Positions 52,877-64,000 of a stretch of DNA of 64,000 nucleotides are shown here, in pieces. Location of the stretch: the NCBI GenBank assembly GCA_013396635.1, contig WBMW01001308.1, positions 1,068,390 to 1,132,389 of the forward strand, in the 5' to 3' direction. Position numbers and translations under genes: made by a program. This DNA is from Penelope pileata. Taxonomy: Eukaryota > Chordata > Aves > Galliformes > Cracidae. Position 1 is the stretch's first letter; the number at the start of each line of letters is the position of its first letter. The notes below the pieces were generated by a model that did not search any database, was not told the DNA's origin, and saw only the letters and a program-made list of their open reading frames with translations.

Positions 52877-55800
52877 GCACATGTTTATTAGTTCAGTGAA
52901 GACAGAAAGAAACAGATATTTTTTAGGTTCAGAAGCTACGAGTGGGTAGATTAGTTCTAGATCATCTGCCTCAAAAATTCCTGTAATAAAATGCATGAAA
53001 CCAAGAGGTTACTTTACGATGTATATAGTGTTAAATAGAAAACAGAAGAAAAAAGAATTTTTAATAAAAATAAAAGAAAATTTGAAGAGTAAAAGAGATT
53101 AATGTTAAGATTTATTTACTGTAATAGACATGTGAAATTCATAGAAATGTATGTATGTAGGTCGATTGGATCGTGGGGTTTTCAATTAGAGTATGTTTCT
53201 TGAGATCCTCAGCACATTTACTTAATAATTCTGTAACTGTTTTTTTTTTTAAGATATATATTTCCTCTGATTGTACATCTCTAAGGTTTGTAGATTAGTT
53301 GCACAGCACGTCTGAACTATTTTCTCAGTTGGTAGAATTAAATAAGTAGTTGTACTAGACCTCAGGTGTAAAATTATAGCTAATAGAGACTTCTTAAGGC
53401 ACAGAACATTTGAATTTCTGAGACCTGCAGTACTCTTCAAATGTTTCTAAATGCTGTTTTTTCAGGTACTATTCTTCATCAAAATGCCTATTTGGATTGC
53501 TTTTGACACATTTCATGTTTTAATCCCTTTCAGACTGAACAACTGTAACGTCTAGAGATCAGGAACATACTTCTGCTTACAAGTTCAAAAATGCCTTTTT
53601 GAGATCTGGAAGCTACATATTCTCTTGAGCCATGGCTGCTTGGTCAGAAGGTTCCTGAGATTGTAAAATAATGTTTTTCTACATCTTACTTTCTCATGTC
53701 ATTGTTGATTCCATGCCATGCCACACTATGTATTGACCTTTTATCACTGAAGCATAGACGTGTGTGTTCTGGCAAGTTCAAGAGTGCATTATATCTCCCT
53801 ACAGGAGACGTGCAGATGTCTTTCCTTGGTCCAAGAAGCATGCTAGGTTAGAAAACGAAAGGTCATTTAGTTTTCTTAATTTGGTCAGAAAATCTTAGCT
53901 TGACTATTGCTTTATCATCATGCTCAGAGCTATGGAAACTTGATACAATATATATTTCTTATTTTTAATTTGTCCTTTTCTGAGCAGCTCTAAACATGTG
54001 TCAATTTTTGACTATGTTTGTTACTGAATCACACTGAATATTGTTTCCAGATAGTGTGCTGTAAACTATGTAAACTATTAAAACCTTTAAATGATGAATT
54101 AAAAGCCAATGAAAGCATAAATATGATCCTGCAGAAACTTTAACCATTTCATTTGAGTCTTTCTGTTCGCTCTTGCTTGTCACAATTTTGAAGCAAAATG
54201 GAAATATTAACCTAGTATAGCTGTTATAATGATGTTTGGAGGTTTTGGGTGGAAGTAGTATTGGTGTGAGCTCCATGGGCTTATCTGAAAGTGATGGGTC
54301 AAAACACATCCTGAAATGAGATTATTAAAAGGTGCCTAGATGGTTGCAGTGGTCAAATGCAGCAAAATCCTTATTCAATAATGATGATGTTGTCATTGAT
54401 TTGGACTCTTGTTTGCAAATAGAAGTGTGCAAATTAGCTGTAAGATCATCCATGTCATTGCAAATGCAAGTGGAACTCTAGTTTAACTTTTGGGGCTTAA
54501 AGTGTTATACAGGGTTTGTAATTTGCCTTTGGAGAGTGTTCTGTGGAATCCTAAGAAAATATGCATAGATTAAGCAGTCAGGTGCTGTCTTCGGCTAAAA
54601 TAAAATAGCATCAATCCATGTGGAAATCTTTTACTATGAACATGAACAGCCTTAGCCTTTAAATTCTACTGAAGCCATTAATGTAGTTTAGCTGTCTTTT
54701 TTGTTTCCTTTAAACTTGTCAGATTTGCATAATGATTTTTGATGTTTTGTCCTTTTTTTTTTTCTTTTTTTTTTTAGAATGGATAAAATCCCAGAGACAA
54801 TTAACAAAATGATGCCATAAACTGGAATGGAAGCCGCACATTTGTGATGGCTCATGGGCTTTCTGATCTGAAAATGTCCACAAATGTCTCACAGTCACTA
54901 ACTGGTTGACCATTATTGTTTTTTCCTGATCCAGATTTAAGAAATTTCAAATACTGACTAAAACCAGGGCTGCAAAGTTGTCTTTTTCAACAACCTTGTG
55001 AATAGTTTGATTTCACCTTTTGCAAAGAGCTTCAAAAGTAGTTGGAGCTACATTTTGCTTGAGGCTACAGATGAAATAAAAACAAATGCATATGTGCTTC
55101 CAGGGACAGTTCATTGCTTGTAATTCAGTATAATTCATACAATCTCCTGCCAGTCATTAGTTACACATTTAAAGAAGCAATTTTAAAGACTGAGGGCATA
55201 ATAACTAGCTTAACTATCTCTTTAAATCTCAGAAAATCGTATCACTGAATAGCAAAGTTAGATGAGTTGATTTTATTCAACTGTTGCTTGTTTCCTTGTA
55301 TGTTTTAACCACTGGGATTTGTACATCTGCATGGCATATAATTACAATTTTAGCCATAACTTTTATGACTTTGATTTCAGGGGAATTATCATTTTATCTC
55401 ATGCTGAGATTATTCCTATAATAGGACGTTGAAATTAAAAAAAAAAAAATCAATTCAACAGATTTCTGAAGACTTTGTAAAATAAAACAAGGAATAAAAC
55501 TATTTAATCATTATGCAAATTGTTACTCACTGTAAAGCAATGAATACCACTGTGAAGGAAGTGGTAGTGATAGGATTCCTTTATGTGACTGTATTATCCA
55601 TATACTAACCCCAAACATTCAGCTAAAAAAAGCCCAGTGAGTCTGTCACAAATAGGTTCTGCAGATGTACCCTCAAAGCAGCAGGGATACTGAAAGTGAA
55701 GTAACATTGCCAATGGCTTTATAACCTTCAAGCTTAATGTGCTTGGCTTGCAAGCTGCCTGAAAACAATTGCTTTCTAAGTATGTAATTTGAGTCTTTGA

Positions 55801-58800
55801 ATGAAAATTCAGATGCAGAAAGAGTTTAGCCTTCCTTTCAATGTATGTTTTAAATATGACAGCTATTGAGAGTGTGATTTATTAACAATATCTGTATGTG
55901 GAGAACCTGAAGGGAGGTCATTCTTAACCCATATCCACAGCAACAGCACAAGGTGAAGACGCAGTGGTTTTGATTAGAGGAAAACAAACAAATGAGGAGG
56001 TGAGAAAATAATGCTGGGGCCAGGTTTTTGACTTATGTGAATCAGTGGAGATCTACTGACTTCAGTTCACACAGTGGGCATTTGTAGTTTTGCTGTGCGT
56101 TTGTCGGCACCTTGTAAGGATCACTGGATTCAGTGACTTAGCCTGTCTACCCCATTGCTGATTCATGCATATTGGTCATTCACCAAACAGAAATGAGGCT
56201 GCTTAAAGAATTACACCTGGAATGACGAAGAATATACTTCTATAGTCTCTGGCTCTGCTTTTTGTTTGCTATTCAGCTGGGTGCTGCTGTCTGTGAAAGT
56301 GGGAGTTAATGGCTCCAGGGCTTTCTCTGTCTGTGTTCAAGCATCTGCACAGTCTGAGTGGTTCTTCACAGGTCAAACTGTGGGGACCTGCACAAAACTC
56401 TCAGTGAAGAGGATATGTGTATTTTCTAAGATGTAAAAACCTCATTGCTCTGGACTGTATTCTCTCTGTCCTCTGAAGTGTGACTCCATTGACATACGTT
56501 CCATGGCAGGCTTGTGTTTTCTAACTGCATTATATAAATTCCAAGGCAGATAAATCAAGTGCTAAGTAGTGTTTTAACAGGGGACCTCTCAAGTTTATTT
56601 TACTGAGGTATGTTCTCTGGCTTCCCATGAGGGCATTCAGCTTTTCCACCCCACCCTGCTAGGCTTAGCTCTCTTGTTGGGAGATCCCTGCTGATGCACC
56701 CACACCCAGCTGCCCCAGTTTGGACCTCCTGCTTCCTTCACACCCCATGGTGTTTCAGTCTTCTTCATCCCAGAATTCTGGTGCTGGCCTCTTCCTTTTA
56801 CTTGCCTGCTGTTTGCCACCTACATCCTCCCTCCTACAGTCCTGTTTCTGAGTAAGTGATTTTAAATGTAGGTTACTCCCTAGCAGTGGGACCCCTGACT
56901 GACGTGAGAAGCTGAATCAAGAGTGTTTGTTGTAAGAGACGAATAAGGAGTTATGGTTGAGTAGAGATTTGCATCCACATGCTGTAGGCATCAGGGTATA
57001 ACTGGAGAGTAACCGAAGAAATGAGAAACTCTCCAGTATGTGGGACTTAGTTTTGGAGAGAATAGGGCCTAACTAATTTATGTAGGGGTCAGTAGCTATT
57101 GAGCTTCCTTGCAGATAGCCACAGGATCTGATTGCCTAAGGAAATTGTTTCAGCTGAGACAGTAAATCATCACTACATGACTTCTTATCTTCAGGCCATG
57201 TTAGAAGTCTGCCTATCTTCGCCCCAGCCCTAATTCCTCCCTCCCCTTGCTGCCTCTGCAAATAGCCAGACTGGGGGCCCTTCACTAAGGTCAGGAGAGG
57301 GGATCTTATGGCTGGAGACAGGACAATGCACTGCCTCTAAGATGGTCCTTTGTGGCCAAGGCACTGTGGCTAGGGGGCATCTATTGTTAATTTGCAACAT
57401 AAGGAGCAAATTAATGTTCTGTTTTTCAGTCTGGCCTTGGAGTTGCGTCTGTGGCAATGCAGCACAACCAACACAGGGATCAGTGAGTCTGTACCTTGCA
57501 AGACTCCTGAGTTCTACCTTTACAGCTTGCAGAATAAGCTGGTATAACTGTGGGAGAAACTGGGGTGAGAAAAGCCTGATGAAATTAAGGCTGGTAAGAA
57601 TTATTTAACTTTTAACACATGCTAATGAGAGGAAGAGTTCAGGCAGAAATGATAATACATTTCTAAAGTTAGGCTGTTAAGAGGACCAGCAAAGAATAAT
57701 CAAACCAAGGCAACTTTTCCACTTTTAGGTATTTCAGCACAAGCTAGAGCAGTTGTGTGATTGTTCCAGCCACCCAAATTCATCAGCTGTGAGTGCTGGC
57801 ACAGTGCTGCACTAAGGCAGTGATGTAGCTTCTGGCTCACAGCTGGCCCTCATTCATCCTGCTTGAAGCACAAGCAGAGTAGATGAGCATCTGTTTGCCC
57901 TCGTCATTGTAGACATACCCTTTGGCTTCATTCTTACAGATAAACAAAGAGTGGTTTTGTTTCAAAAAGAAATATTTTTAATTCTTACTATATTTGTCCT
58001 TTTAAAAAAAAAAAAAAGAAGAAACAAAAAAAAACAGTAGAGCAGCTTGGAAGATTTCTACATTAAAGGCCACATGGTTCAGTTCTAAAGAATGAGAATT
58101 ATTATTCAGGCTGACATGAGCTTAATGGTAACATTTTTCAATTATTTTCAACTTTTTTTTTAATTACTGAAACTTTTGCCTATGAAAATTTCTGCAAACA
58201 TATTGCAGTAGAACAAGGGTGGTAAATCTTGTTTCCTGATATAACACACCAAAGAGAAAAACAACAAACCTTTTAATTTAGAAATTAAGAAAAAATGTAA
58301 TGTTCTGAGCCAAGCTAAGCAGAAGAAATTGTGCACATCAGTGGTAGAAATGTTCTGAAATCCTCAGACCTGTCAGAACACAAGGCACTACTATAGTCTG
58401 GAATGGTTTCTTCCAATTTCACCAGAGTAAACCCCAACGCTTCTGGCCTTCCTGGGAAATTTATCATAAAACTTTTCCAAGGTTTCCCCTACCAAGACAA
58501 AATGAAATATCCACTCATTCACTAAGCAAAAGTGTCCTGATTGGATGCATTTTCCCAAGAGAGAGACAAAAAAGAGCTCAAAGGCAGTTAGAGACATCGT
58601 AATGTGCTTTGGATCTTGGAGTTGGCTCTTGACACTGATGCAGGCTCTGGACATAAGTTGCCGTTCAGAAATCTTTGTTCATTGACATACTGGGTGGGTC
58701 AAATATTGTCTCTTCCTCTTAAATAACTAATGTGTAATATACTGACACAACCTATTTGCTTAGAACAGGCAATAGGCCTTGGGGAAATGTTTATGATACA

Positions 58801-59211
58801 GGCTAGATTGACTTTAGCAAGCAGCAGCTGGTGCTTTCGCACTGCTCGATGTTGGAATGATCTTCTGTACCGCAAGGTAGAGAGGCAGAAAATGCAGCTG
58901 CATCTTTCTGGAGCTAATTTAAAAAAAAAAGAAAAGCAATGAGTTGGTAATTACCACTTTTCCCAGCTGGTCTCTATGAGGGTAAAAGGTTTAATCATAG
59001 ATCAAGGATGGAAGAGGAAAATACTAAGCAGGCTGCAAACCAGTGTTAATAAACATCCCTCTTGGAGACGCTTGGAAATGTAAGCTCTTGTTGGCTGGGA
59101 AGAGCTGGGAATGAAGATTACCTCTAAAAGGTTATCTAACAGTCTTTAGGGTTGTGCCCTTTCTATGTTAGGTTTCCCAGGCAGGATCCTCAATGGTGGT
59201 TTCATGTTGGC
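52877..59211. other. Unique AT-rich non-coding DNA
   Basis: No gene was recognised. A T-rich tract (54752-54775) ends in an acceptor-like AG at 54776-54777, followed by an ATG and only 13 codons. A 14-nt A run lies at 58004-58017. The stretch 56640-56830 is C-rich. The minus-strand open run at 58391-58654 (about 87 codons) shows no recognisable motif. Unique sequence continues up to the LTR. Confidence 0.5.
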
Positions 59212-59722
59212 TGTTGTGGTTTGAGCTGGCAGGCCTGAAAAACACCACACAGCCTTTTGCTCACTCCCCCTCTCCTCCCAGCTGGTATAGGAGAGAGAAT
59301 CAAGAAATAAAGTAAAACTCGTAGGTTGAGATAAAACTATTTACTAACAGAAAAGGAGAAACAGAATAAAATGACAGTAATGATAATTATATACAAAACA
59401 AGTGATTGTATCCGATTGTATACCGATGCTCAGCCAATCCCCAAGCAAACGGGCCCTCCCTGCTCACTTCCCTTCCTTATATGACATGATGTCATATGGT
59501 ATGGAATACCCCTTTGGTCAGTTTGGGTCAGCTGCCCCGTTCTTGTCCCCTCCCAGCTCCCTGTGCCCCCCCCAGCCTCTTCACTCTCCTGGCGGAGACA
59601 TACAAATATCCTTGGTTCTGTTCAATGCTGCTGGGTGTTATCAGCCTTGTTTTCCTTCTAGAAACAAAACACAGCTTTGTAGCAAACACTGAGAACGAAA
59701 GTTTCAGTTAGAAACTAAGGCA
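59212..59722 (-). mobile_element. Solo LTR of an avian endogenous retrovirus
   Basis: The interval resembles a common bird ERV long terminal repeat in antisense orientation. The plus strand begins tgttgtggtttgagctggc (the LTR 3' end) and contains gtaaaactcgtaggttgaga. It also contains the highly typical U3 block around 'catatggtatggaataccc' with 'ggtcagtttgggtcagctg', next to a TATA-like catataag on the minus strand (about 59475-59484). The outer part near 59650-59722 has diverged, so the left boundary of the LTR in its own sense is uncertain. No gag, pol or env sequence and no convincing primer-binding site flank it, so it is a solo LTR left by recombination. I could not identify a clean target-site duplication. 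The family is probably ERVL-type, from memory. There is no coding capacity. Confidence 0.85.
59481..59495. promoter_or_regulatory. CRE-like palindrome in the LTR U3
   Basis: A 15-base interrupted palindrome, atgacat-g-atgtcat, lies immediately next to the TATA-like motif. Related LTR copies, from memory, carry atgacgtcat here, a CREB/ATF-type site. This copy has an inserted or altered centre and would be weaker or inactive. Function is inferred from position only. Confidence 0.4.
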
Positions 59723-60011
59723 GCTGTGCATGCTGCTGGCTCCTTCAGGTCAGTGCAGTCGTCTCAGGCCTTGGGTGAGGAAACTGAGCTGAGCTTGCTC
59801 TGAAAGATGCAAAGCGAGGGGGATTTTCTGAGAAGTTCTTTCAGCTGGCATCTCATTTCTACTTGATTTGTACATCTAAGTTCAATTAAAGCAGTAAAAT
59901 ATAAATATTTATGCATCCATTTAGTTAATGTTGGCTTCTATTTATAAACAAGAGCATCTTGCAAGAGGTTCTTTTAGATAAGTGACTAAAGTATAGAGTG
60001 CCTCTGTGTTA

Positions 60012-60029
60012 AATTAAGCATGCTTAATT
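60012..60029. repeat. Perfect 18-bp palindrome
   Basis: aattaagcatgcttaatt is perfectly self-complementary without a loop. It may be a dimeric homeodomain-type site or a chance palindrome. Confidence 0.8.
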
Positions 60030-62500
60030 AACTCTTCTGAATTATCAAGTATTGAGTAATAACTAAACTAAAAAGTGACAATAGAGCATGTTGGGTGGGA
60101 ATAACACTGAAAATACTTCATCTCCGGGAGAACCAGAAGCTGCTGCTTACTTTTGTTGGGTGTTTTTTTGGTGGGAGGAAGGTGGAGGGTAGGGAGGAAT
60201 AAGCATGTTTGTTTTTGCATTAATGTCAGGTGGCTTTTTCGTTTGGTTGCTCTTTTAAACTACTGTTGTAGTGAAATAGAGAATAGCAGTCGTATTGGTG
60301 TACTGGTGTTAGGGTCAATTTCTATTTGTCATCTTTTCTGAGATGACTAATAAGACACTGTATCAAACAGGTCTGTTTCAAGGTTTGATTTTGCAAATCA
60401 AAGCCTGGTCTGTGAGGCGTTTGATAGTTCTTCCTGTGACATGTTTGTTTCTGACAGTTTTTACATTTCATCTAGATAGGTGGTAGGATCAATAGCAGAT
60501 GATTTCCATACCACCTTTTTATGAAAGGAGATACATTAATTTTGCCACATGTATTTGGTCTTTCTTGATGTGACTTCATTATATATTTTCTGTCTGAAAA
60601 TAATTATCTCAACTCAGAAGAGAAAGAACTATCTTAAATTCAACCAGTTTACAAATGTAACTGGCACCTTAAGGCTGAATTCACCCGTATATTCTGTGTC
60701 CCTGTATGAAATATTTATAAAAGTATGTGTAAATCTCTGATAATATCTTTGGGAGATTGTATAAAGCAATGAGGCCTGACAGCAGGAAAGTTTCTGGGAG
60801 CATTAAACTAGCACTTTTTAATACACCCTTTGCATGCTTAGTTTAACATATGATTGTTCTCTTGATTGACTTTTTTGATGATGTATGAGTCTAAGTTGGC
60901 TGGATTAGACACTTTTGTATTGAATGATAAAAGAATGTTTTGGTCTTGTTAGGAAACAATAATTTATTATGCATGGTACAGTGAAATGGTTTTCAATCAC
61001 TCCAAAACTTGTTTTAGCTCATCTCTTGATTGTACAAATTGAAATGGTTATAGTGTAATAAAGAACTGAGCTCTGAATCCACCAATTTATATTTGTTTTC
61101 TACAAATTTTTCTTTTGCTATGATTATAACTCATAGTTAATTTTTCTGAGAGTCAAATCTTGAAATAGGGCTCTGTAATGCTAATTGATCAATAGGTTGA
61201 GAATGAAAAGGCAGCTCCTGTGCCAAGTCTTGCAACTGAGATTAGGTCAGGGAATGTCAAAAGCTGGCAAGCAACCAGTGAGTTATCCTCTGTGTGAGGA
61301 ACCAACTCCAGTTACCTGCCTTGCTGCCCAGGTCAGTGTCTGTCCCAGGCAGCCAGCAGACTTCGTATAAAGAGGCAGAAAGGAATCTTGCCAAAGGCCT
61401 CATCCTGCACACAGTGAGAACAGAACAGAACTCGGTGTTTCCTCAAGAACTGGGTTGGGGCTAGTTTGACTGAAGGTAATGCTATTCCAGATTTCCTTTC
61501 CTGTAAGTAGATGCTGAGTATTTATATCTGATGTGAGTGCGGGACCATCAAGGACACGGGGCTTACAGTAAAGTTCCTTTGCTGTACCTTTCAGTATCTT
61601 TGTGCTCTGTGAGAGAGACAGGCCCCAAAACTTCTAGAGTTTGGGGTTCATGTTTATTCCTGGGTATGTACAGGGATCATGCCAATATATCACATCTGTA
61701 TAATGCTGGGTTGAGCTAAGGCAGTCAGATCCAGACTAGGTTTGCAATATCAATTTGTCTCTTTTCATGCATGAATTTAGGTGTGCTGAGTCCCTTCAGC
61801 TAATTAAGGGATTGATTTAGTCATATGCAGTCACTGAACCATAAGCAAAACTCTCAAAGTGTGAGTTCTGTGCAAGGAGAGAGAGATTTTAAAATCTTCG
61901 TTCATCAAAAATATTTTTCAGCTGCAGTTATTTGTTGTACTGAAATGGATCCGTGCCTAGTTTTGCCGTCCCTTTCAAGTCCATCAAACAGTCTTTATAG
62001 TCAGTTAGGAAAAAAAAAATTCTCGCATGTAGCAGGTATGTGACAAATGAGTATGAGGAAAAACACTTTCTGGTGCTTTTGTCAGCCAGAAGGAAATGAA
62101 AGCGCCTTTTTTGGTTTTCTGGTGTTTTACGGGAGACAAACATACCAATAACAGAATGGCATTTGGCTAATAGTACAGCAGCTGGAAACTGGGCCATGAC
62201 AGCTGAGGTGGAAAGGTCAGGAAAGAAAAAGGATTTCATCCAAAGGCTACGATCATCTGCAATAAGTGATTTCACATTTTAAAGGCTGCTGAGGATAAAT
62301 CAGTGAATGTCTATCTTTATGTTGTTTAATTTCTTTCTTTCTTTTCTCATTTGTAATGCTTACGTATTAAGGAAGTTGAGGTAGGTTTTTCACTTTTAAC
62401 TTGTAAATATCAGTAGAGTAAATTACAGTATTTACAACTATCATAGTGCATATTATATTTTAAACTCTTATTATCAACTAATACATTTTCTATACAGAAC

Positions 62501-62560
62501 AATTAATAATACATGTGAATTATTAATATGTTAATATTGATTTGTTAACATGTTAATATT
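62501..62560. repeat. AT-rich hairpin plus direct repeat
   Basis: An inverted repeat (attaataat at 62502-62510 and attattaat at 62519-62527, loop of 8) is followed by two copies of atgttaatatt (62528-62538 and 62550-62560). It is probably a degenerate AT-rich simple sequence. Confidence 0.7.
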
Positions 62561-63762
62561 AAAATGACAGAGTTGGTTTGTTTGTCAAAGCAGAAGGAAG
62601 GTGTTTTTAGCACTTTGATACCTTTCCTAGTAGAAAGTTCAGGAATGTCTAGATTTGTGTCGTCACTTTTGTCATTGTGGTGTTTTACTGAATATGAATT
62701 TTAAGCTCTTTAATCAAGCTGTTTGCATTTGTTTAGTCTCTGTATTCAATAGTATACATATTTAGAGTACCATGTATTGCTATCTCAGGATATTCTGTTG
62801 GAGGAAGTTACAGTGAAATGATGGTATCCATGTGGGGATGTTAACAGTTTCTCCTCCTAACAAAAAGTCATTTCTAGTTAATGGGACTTTCTGCTAGGAC
62901 ACTGCTGAAATTTCTATGTCTATTTTTCAAGTTAGAGCTTTAGGTGGTATTTAAATGAGACAGGTTTTCTGCTCAGCAATATCTACAGGGGGAATTTCAC
63001 CTTTGCAGGGCTATAACCATTCCGTTACATTTCTTGCTGGTATCAATGCAGAAGTGAAACTCTAGTGCCATATTTTCTGTTTTCTAGCTGGCATAAATTG
63101 TTTTGAACTGCTATTGACCAGATTGCTCTAATGTATGTATAGTCATTATTTACTCCTATAAATAATAATGAGTTTTATATGTGGAAAATGTAAAAGATTT
63201 TCTCTATTCTACTCTTTAGGTTTAGGTTTTTTTCCCCATATATTTTCTTGTGTATTTCCCTACATTATCACACTGTAATTTCAGGCATATTCCAAAATAA
63301 ATATAGCTTTAATTTTCAAAAAGGAATGCAAAAGAGATCTTGCATAAAAGAGAAATGAAGATGGAATAGGGTTAGGAATAGGAAGAGGTATGTGTTTGTA
63401 GGGGCTTTTTTATGAGCAAGGTGCATTTTCTATAAAATACTCCTTTGACACTGAAAGTGAGATAAACTTCCTTTCCAATCCTTATTCCAAAACTGGCTCC
63501 ATATGCCAACAGCATAAGAAATCTTTCTTGGGATTTGAATTATTTAACAGTTCCTGATGCTGAAAACCCAGCAGCAAAGCAACACCTAAAAGAAAATTTG
63601 TAAACAGAGAATAAAAAAATAAATAATCTTGTTACCAGAAAAAAATTATTCTGCTCAAAAGCCTAAAAAACATAACCTTAATCAGAAACATGATTAGTGC
63701 TTGGGAACTTAGCAGTTCATCATAATCAATTACAAGGCATTGTATCACAATGAGCTTTTTCC

Positions 63763-63779
63763 TTTTTTTTTTTTTTTTT
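63763..63779 (+). repeat. Poly(T) homopolymer, 17 nt
   Basis: An uninterrupted T run. If read on the minus strand it would be a poly(A), but no retrocopy is recognisable next to it. Confidence 0.9.
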
Positions 63780-64000
63780 AAAATAACAAAGATGTGGAAT
63801 TCAAAGAAAAGTCTGTGAATTCTATTTAGGATGCCAAACTCTATGCTTCTAAAGGAAAAGTTAAAGATACTTCAGATGTATCTGAAGTAAGTTGTGAATA
63901 ATCTTTATTGAATCTTTATTGTTACTGTGGGATATCATTGCTGTGCGTGAAGTCAGCACAGACACTGAGTATAAATATACTTTGAGAAAGAAAATGCACT

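Larger units (their letters stand above)
59723..64000. other. Unique AT-rich non-coding DNA
   Basis: No gene was recognised. The minus-strand open run at 61928-62275 (about 115 codons) has no domain and fits chance. The stretch 61700-61830 has the even texture of a possible conserved element. Palindromic and AT-rich repeat features at 60012-60029 and 62501-62560 are listed separately. A 17-nt T run lies at 63763-63779. Confidence 0.5.

Noticed and set aside
54752..54819. Strong T tract plus AG followed by an ATG
   Set aside because: The open frame ends after 13 codons and no donor follows. It is probably a chance acceptor.
61928..62275. Open run of about 115 codons on the minus strand
   Set aside because: No recognisable motif, low-complexity stretches from A/T runs, and a length compatible with chance.

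Overview
The window reads as ordinary bird nuclear DNA, most likely from a galliform (chicken, turkey, quail or a close relative). The interspersed repeats are the basis for this: several short CR1 LINE 3' ends, an internally deleted mariner element resembling the Galluhop family known from chicken, and a solitary long terminal repeat of an avian endogenous retrovirus. The DNA is AT-rich with many A and T homopolymers, shows no compact operon-like coding, and holds a 38-base N gap, as in a draft vertebrate assembly.

No protein-coding gene can be supported. The longest stop-free runs (about 135 codons on + near 10.1 kb, about 115 on - near 62 kb) have no recognisable domain and no splice context. 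My rough estimate from stop-codon frequency at this base composition is about one run of that length by chance. The window is therefore either intergenic or lies inside a long intron. No tRNA, rRNA, spliceosomal RNA, snoRNA, known microRNA or CRISPR array was recognised.

Layout: 1-15.3 kb is unique AT-rich DNA with CR1 tails at about 4.95, 6.98 and 10.9 kb. The mariner remnant lies at 15.32-15.83 kb on the minus strand, with TA at both ends and inverted termini. From 15.8 to 37.3 kb is unique DNA with two exon-like signals and a candidate conserved non-coding stretch near 24 kb. An assembly gap in an A tract follows at 37.34 kb. From 37.4 to 52.6 kb are further exon-like signals (39.2 and 43.4 kb), a small GC/CpG-rich patch near 46.95 kb and several simple repeats. 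A 235-bp CR1 fragment lies at 52.64 kb, a solo ERV LTR (minus strand) at 59.21-59.72 kb, and AT-rich unique DNA runs to the end.

No set of genes acts together here. The most useful leads are the exon-like intervals bounded by good splice signals, the GC-rich patch, and the two TE remnants. I did not find a previously undescribed system.
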